A DNA stretch of 10,907 nt from Euperipatoides rowelli (Eukaryota > Onychophora > Udeonychophora > Euonychophora > Peripatopsidae): assembly GCA_003024985.2 (NCBI GenBank), contig PXIH01S0023944.1; one strand, 5' to 3'. Positions within the stretch are counted from its first letter, which is position 1. Each line of letters opens with the position of its first letter. Position numbers and translations under genes: made by a program. The notes under the pieces were generated by a model. The model was not told the origin of the DNA. It saw only the letters and a list, made by a program, of their open reading frames with translations, and searched no databases. Shown here piece by piece: positions 7,460-10,907 of this stretch.

Positions 7460-7757
7460 CAGAAGTGTCTAAATGCTGGGAATACAATTCACATTTCTAC
7501 AGCGTTTTTGACATCTGCGCATATATTTTCGTCAATACGGTAAATTGGATCAAACTTCTTGAAATCGCTCAAAAAAGGATTATTTATCTCCCTTCATCAC
7601 CAGGGTTGGGGAAAAGTGGATTTAATACATAGTTGGAGTTAAGGTTAGGGTGGTGGTAAGGTAAGGACTGTAAAAAAAAAAACCCTGCTGGCCATCTTGA
7701 TTGTACATGCGCAATTGACTAAAATGAGAATTAAATTGGCAGGTTTTAACCTCTCGT
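7460..7757. mobile_element. Insertion of about 298 bp inside the LINE endonuclease, flanked by a target duplication
   Basis: ATCAATG occurs at 7453-7459 and again at 7758-7764; one base further left the match is AATCAATG versus TATCAATG, an 8-bp duplication with one mismatch. Removing one copy plus the insert (305 bp) puts endonuclease codons on both sides into the same frame. The insert opens CAGAAGTGTC and its far end on the opposite strand reads ACGAGAGGTT, weakly similar ends. With an 8-bp duplication this suggests a small non-autonomous hAT-like element. Inside are GGTTAGGGTGGTGG, an A-run (about 7671-7682) and CCCTGCTGGCCATC. The last 57 codons of the 7057-7632 open run are insert sequence, not endonuclease. 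Confidence 0.75.
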
Positions 7758-7764
7758 ATCAATG
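7758..7764. repeat. Right target-site duplication of the 7460-7757 insert
   Basis: ATCAATG here restarts the interrupted endonuclease reading with Ile-Asn-Asp-Lys-Gly. Confidence 0.75.
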
Positions 7765-7980
7765 ACAAAGGTAAGATCTTAATAGAGTTTATTAAAAGAA
7801 TGGAGCTTTTAATTATGGTAGATGTAGCACCGATAGCAAGGGTGGTTATACTAATATGAGTTCAAGAGGTTCTAGCATTATCGACTACATACTGTGTTCC
7901 AGACTTTTTGAAAATAATTTTTAGAATTTTACAGTTGAATCTATTGGATGCTCTGTTCACTACCCTGTAAGTCTTTAACA

Positions 7981-8612
7981 TGTGAGATTGCTGAAAATAC
8001 TTTGGTGAAAGGTAAAAAGATAAGGACAGTAATAAAACATGTATGGAATGAAAAGTTGAGAAAATTATGTTGATAAATTTTCTAGTGGTTTTGTTTTGCT
8101 AGATAACCAGTGTGATAGTATTTGGATTCAACATGTTACTCAATTGATGCTAAAACTGGAAGTGAACTTAATATGCTTAAAAAATATAGTGATTAATATA
8201 AATTATAATAGAAAACCTTGGCTTGATTTGTAAATTGTTAATCTAAAGAGGCTGCTAAATCAGACTATAAGGAAAACTAAAAATAGCTCTCTTTTTTGAA
8301 CTTAGACGATCGACTCCAATTAAGAAAAAGAAATAATATAAAAGACAAATCGAACAATTAACTAATGCCAAAGGCTCATCGGAATTTTGGTTCTTAATTA
8401 GGAAACTATTATGTAAAGAAAAAAAGAATGAAAAATTAGATTCAGAAACCTGGAGGGTTTTCCCAAGAGAACATACTGTGTTAGAAAATATCAAAATTGA
8501 TTTTACTATTAGTTTACTGATAGAAGACAGAGATTTAGACAAGGATTTTACTATGATAGAACTTAAAGAAAATATAAAAAAATTTAAAGGTAAATCTCCT
8601 GGTTGGGATTTG
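7981..8612 (+). pseudogene. LINE ORF2 linker between endonuclease and reverse transcriptase
   Basis: This stretch carries NRKPWLDL (about 8209-8232), matching the conserved PW-hydrophobic-D motif after the endonuclease. A run open from 8337 to 8612 (92 codons, no ATG start) then reads YKRQIEQLTNAKGSSEFWFL and later ENIKKFKGKSPGWDL before TAA 8613-8615. The FWFLIRKL part fits the usual FWK-x-IR motif and KSPGWD fits the K-x-PGPDG box that opens LINE reverse transcriptases. The minus-strand open frame at 8255-8542 overlaps this run and is its shadow. The 7981-8200 part is heavily shifted and only weakly recognisable. Confidence 0.82.
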
Positions 8613-8615
8613 TAA

Positions 8616-9614
8616 TTAGTAAATACATAAAAAATACGAACGAGTCATTCATAGAAACTATTCTGCAGATATATAAAGTGATTTGAAATACAGGTTTTAT
8701 GTATGTATCTTTGCTGAAAGTGGAAGTTATACCTACTCATAAAAAGTGACATGATAATCCGAATAATTTCAAACCAATATCATTGTTATCTGTATTTTTT
8801 TAGTTGTTTTCTGGAATCCTATCTACAAGATTTAGGAAATGGTTAGAAAAGAATTCTATACTTTATGAAGAGCAAGCCGCTTATCGTAATTCTATTCAGC
8901 TCTTGATCATGTTTTTGTGCTAAACTTTCTATTAAACTACTGTATATGCAGCTTTTGTTGATTTATCAAAAGCTTTTGATAATGTTGAACATAATTTATT
9001 TTGTAAATTGCAAAAAAATAGTAGTACTAATTTTTTTAATATAATAATGAATATACTGTATATAATAATGCTATGACAACTTTTCAAGATATGGAGGAGC
9101 AGGATATTAATCATTAAAGGAATTATGCAAGGTGATTCGTTAAGTCCTTTGATGTTCATCTTTTTTGTTAATGACTTTATTGGGATCATGGAAGAGAGTC
9201 AATTCCAGTTATACAAATAAATAGTAAGGTTTTTCATTTGTTGATGTTTGCTGACGATCTGATTTTAATTGCTGATTCACCATTGAATTACAAAGAAAGT
9301 TAAATGTATTTTTAGAATATTGTACACTTAATTGTTTGACAGTGAATGTGTCAAAAACAAAAGTTGTAATATTTAGAAATGGTACTAATGCATATAAAAA
9401 ATATAAATGGTATTGGAAAGATAAAGAAATAGAAATGGTTGATTTGTATGTTTATTTAGTAATAAGATTTAATTATGGTATTTTTATTCATCATAAAAAA
9501 GATAGAATAAATAAGACAAAACAGTGTAATAATAGAATTTTATCTATGTTAAAGAATTATCAACTGTCTAACTTGAATATTACCATTATACTGTTTGATA
9601 CTATGGTAAAATGA
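8616..9614 (+). pseudogene. LINE ORF2 reverse transcriptase domain, frameshifted
   Basis: The enzyme would copy LINE RNA at the nicked target. In order: NNFKPISLLSVF (8762-8797) with a TAG shortly after, RKWLEKNSILYEEQAAYR, AAFVDLSKAFDNVEHNL (from 8948; first catalytic Asp), GIMQGDSLSPLMFIFFVNDF (9119-9178), and LLMFADDLILIADSP (from 9238; catalytic Asp pair at 9253-9258). LQRKLNVFLEYCTLNCL then leads into an open run to TGA 9612-9614 containing VSKTKVVIFRNG. That run has no ATG at its start; it is open from about 9282. All catalytic Asp codons survive, but at least four shifts or stops break the frame. The minus-strand frame at 8932-9189 is a shadow. Confidence 0.93.
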
Positions 9615-10298
9615 GTGTTTACTCATGCATCAGGTATATGGTTAATTAAAGATTTATATAAGTTAACAAAATAATTCAAAATTATTTTTTCAAGAAATAT
9701 TTCAATTTGAATTATAGAACCTCTGGTTCTATATTAAGATTTGAATCAGGACAACCCCTATAGCTTGGCTCGTATTTAAGTTAATGTTGTCTTATAGAAT
9801 AAAATTGTTAAAGATGCCACCTTTGGTTCTATATTAAGATTTGAGTTGGGACTAACCCCTATAGCTTTGATTGTATTTAAGTTAATGTCATCTTATAGAA
9901 TAAAATTGTTAAAGATGCCAGAATATAGAATTCCTAAGATTTGTTTTAGTTATTTAAAGGAAAAAATAATGACTCTAACATTGGTTTGACATTTAATTGG
10001 GTGTATGAAAGTGATAAAATTATATCTAGTTTGGGATATTCTTTTTTTGATGGATTCTACTGATCCTGAACTCTTGGTATTGTTTGAACCTCATTATCAA
10101 TCCTTTAAAGACGGAATGATGCAACAAGATTTGGAATGAATAAAAGATTGGACCAAATGGGGTTATTCAAATCTGTCAGCCAACAAAATTAATGCAGCTG
10201 ATTATGTAGGTAATTATGATTTTGTAAAAGTATCCTTATTTGCAGTTACAAATATCTATAGGCCAATCAATTTATGTAAAGGGTTTTTCATATCTTAA
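9615..10298 (+). pseudogene. LINE ORF2 C-terminal region, with internal duplication
   Basis: After the reverse transcriptase, VFTHASGIW (about 9614-9640) matches the conserved x-x-x-S-x-IWG stretch. FFKKYFN, RTSGSILRFESGQPL and the open run from 9819 to TGA 9987-9989 (SYRIKLLKMPEYRIPKI) follow, as in thumb and C-terminal parts of LINE ORF2 proteins. FNWVYESDKIISSLGYSFF comes next after a shift, then two open stretches separated by TGA 10137-10139: 10062-10136 (DPELLVLFEPHYQSF) and 10140-10295 (NLSANKINAADY), ending at TAA 10296-10298. I cannot recognise a zinc-knuckle. The true C-terminus may lie further right, where matches fade. Confidence 0.75.
9719..9919 (+). repeat. Diverged 100-bp tandem duplication inside LINE ORF2
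   Basis: 9719-9818 and 9819-9919 are head-to-tail copies. Both contain GGTTCTATATTAAGATTTGA, CCCCTATAGCTT, GTATTTAAGTTAATGT and a long identical end (CTTATAGAATAAAATTGTTA, AAGATGCC). By hand I count about ten substitutions and one 1-base indel. Copy 2 reads on in frame into the downstream protein; copy 1 hits a stop. Both cover the same conserved TSGSILRFESG region, so one is an extra copy. Confidence 0.93.
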
Positions 10299-10907
10299 AG
10301 GGAAAAATGATTGTGTAATATAAATATAATTGATAATTTTTTCCATATTTTAGTTGCCCGTCATCACTACAACCAATATTGAAATAAATTAAAAAATAAG
10401 ACATTTTTGAAACTTCAGATAATTTTAACAAAGGTTTAAATTTATACTGGTTGTATTACAATGTACAGAAATGAATATATTGTATGATTTTGCATATCAT
10501 TGTTTAAGATTGAGAACTTTTTTGATTGTTGAACTGAAGGTTGAGAAAAATTGAATTTTATAATTAAGTTATTAATAATTGTTTTATGAGTGATAACCAA
10601 CAGATAAAATTAAAGAAAAAAAATTTTTTTTTTTTGTTTAGTTGGTAATGTTTAGATTAAAGTATTAAAATGTTGTAAATGAAGAGAGGGAGAGGATGTA
10701 GTTAATTAGTTGCTGGGAAGTGAAGGGAGAAACTAGTATTGGTTTAATAGAGATGGTTTATTAGATATTTTTTTTTTCATTATCTGTTAAAAATTAATTT
10801 AATTAGCTAGCTAAGTTTATTTTGCTTACCCCATTGGCCTCTTCTCATTTTCTTTCTCTTTTCATAGTTGAATTTTATATTGTTTTATAATATAATCAAT
10901 GTTTTGA
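10299..10907. other. LINE 3' end and AT-rich flank, no clear gene
   Basis: From 10299 to about 10610 there may be a last, badly shifted part of ORF2 or its 3' untranslated region; no motif is clear enough to name. A run of eight A directly followed by twelve T lies at 10616-10635. Beyond it, 10680-10735 is purine-rich (GAAGAGAGGGAGAGG, GAAGTGAAGGGAGAAAC) and 10840-10865 is pyrimidine-rich (CCTCTTCTCATTTTCTTTC). No coding is seen to the window end. Confidence 0.55.

Larger units (their letters stand above)
6965..7980 (+). pseudogene. LINE ORF2 AP-like endonuclease domain, split by an insertion
   Basis: The domain nicks target DNA to prime reverse transcription. The first motif is LNLLSWYCAGW (6965-6997), where family members have Asn instead of the Tyr at 6983-6985. 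After a frameshift comes LVETW with the catalytic Glu at 7060. Then GITGDLNA-like sequence carries Asp at 7369 in GDLNA. The open run 7057-7632 begins at GTG, so it has no true start, and it runs into inserted DNA after 7459. The domain resumes at 7758 with INDKGKILIEF, shifts to CSTDSKGGYT and SSRGSSIIDYIL (7811-7921), and ends with SVHYPV (7952-7969) where SDHxPV is expected. Loss of the Asn and the SDH Asp means the enzyme is inactive. Confidence 0.9.
6004..10660 (+). mobile_element. Decayed LINE (non-LTR retrotransposon), nearly full length
   Basis: An ORF1 remnant is followed by AP-endonuclease, reverse transcriptase and a C-terminal domain in the standard order for two-ORF LINEs with an AP-type endonuclease. 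No LTRs flank it. Both ends are estimates: the left is placed before the first ORF1-like codons and the right after the last plausible coding and a run of A then T. Motifs suggest a Jockey/I/CR1-like superfamily, but I cannot assign a clade by eye. Many frameshifts and stops, a nested insertion and an internal duplication show it is dead. Confidence 0.88.

Noticed and set aside
8255-8542. Minus-strand open frame of 95 residues
   Set aside because: The + strand over 8337-8612 is open for 92 codons and carries LINE motifs (FWFL, KSPGWD), so the minus frame is a shadow.
8932-9189. Minus-strand open frame of 85 residues
   Set aside because: Shadow of the reverse transcriptase boxes AFVDLSKAFD and QGDSLSPL on the + strand.
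1-10907. tRNA, rRNA or other structured RNA genes
   Set aside because: I found no B-box-like GGTTCGAATCC word, no cloverleaf-compatible stretch and no rRNA-like conserved segment on either strand.
1-10907. A new functional multi-gene system
   Set aside because: Every coding stretch I can recognise belongs to known retroelement families and is interrupted; the remaining sequence is repeats or AT-rich spacer.

Overview
This window looks like intergenic DNA from an animal genome, very AT-rich and probably invertebrate (an inference; the sequence does not fix the species). I see no cellular gene and no intact protein-coding gene. What reads as protein is decayed reverse-transcribing mobile elements, broken by stops, frameshifts, an in-frame deletion and later insertions. 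Two ambiguous bases (1364 and 3809) suggest a draft assembly. Several of the longest open stretches begin at GTG or TTG rather than ATG, so they are windows between lesions, not true gene starts.

Region 1 (1-2535): the 3' two thirds of a Ty3/gypsy-type LTR retrotransposon on the + strand. It runs reverse transcriptase, RNase H, zinc-binding and DD35E integrase domains, polypurine tract and a short 3' LTR of about 190 bp. Its left side stops sharply at about position 44, where a palindromic, hAT-like terminus fills the first 43 bases. That suggests a DNA transposon jumped into the retrotransposon and that the rest of both lies left of the window.

Region 2 (2536-6000): no genes. It holds two short hairpins, a 1.4-kb minisatellite of about 29 units averaging 48-49 bp (3034-4449), a cluster of longer units of up to about 280 bp that share short motifs with the minisatellite (4484-5349, with an echo near 5672-5720), a spaced duplication (5407-5587) and plain AT-rich DNA.

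Region 3 (about 6000-10660): a nearly full-length but dead LINE (non-LTR retrotransposon) on the + strand. An ORF1 remnant is followed by ORF2 with an AP-type endonuclease, reverse transcriptase and C-terminal region. The endonuclease is split by an insertion of about 298 bp at 7460-7757, flanked by a near-perfect 8-bp target duplication. The C-terminal part carries a diverged 100-bp tandem duplication. The last 600 bases are LINE 3' end and AT-rich flank.

The parts do not act together as a system. The window records successive insertion, nesting, tandem amplification and decay. The best leads are the two nested-insertion junctions, the structured minisatellite with its related longer repeat, and the internal LINE duplication. 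I found no evidence of a new functional system.
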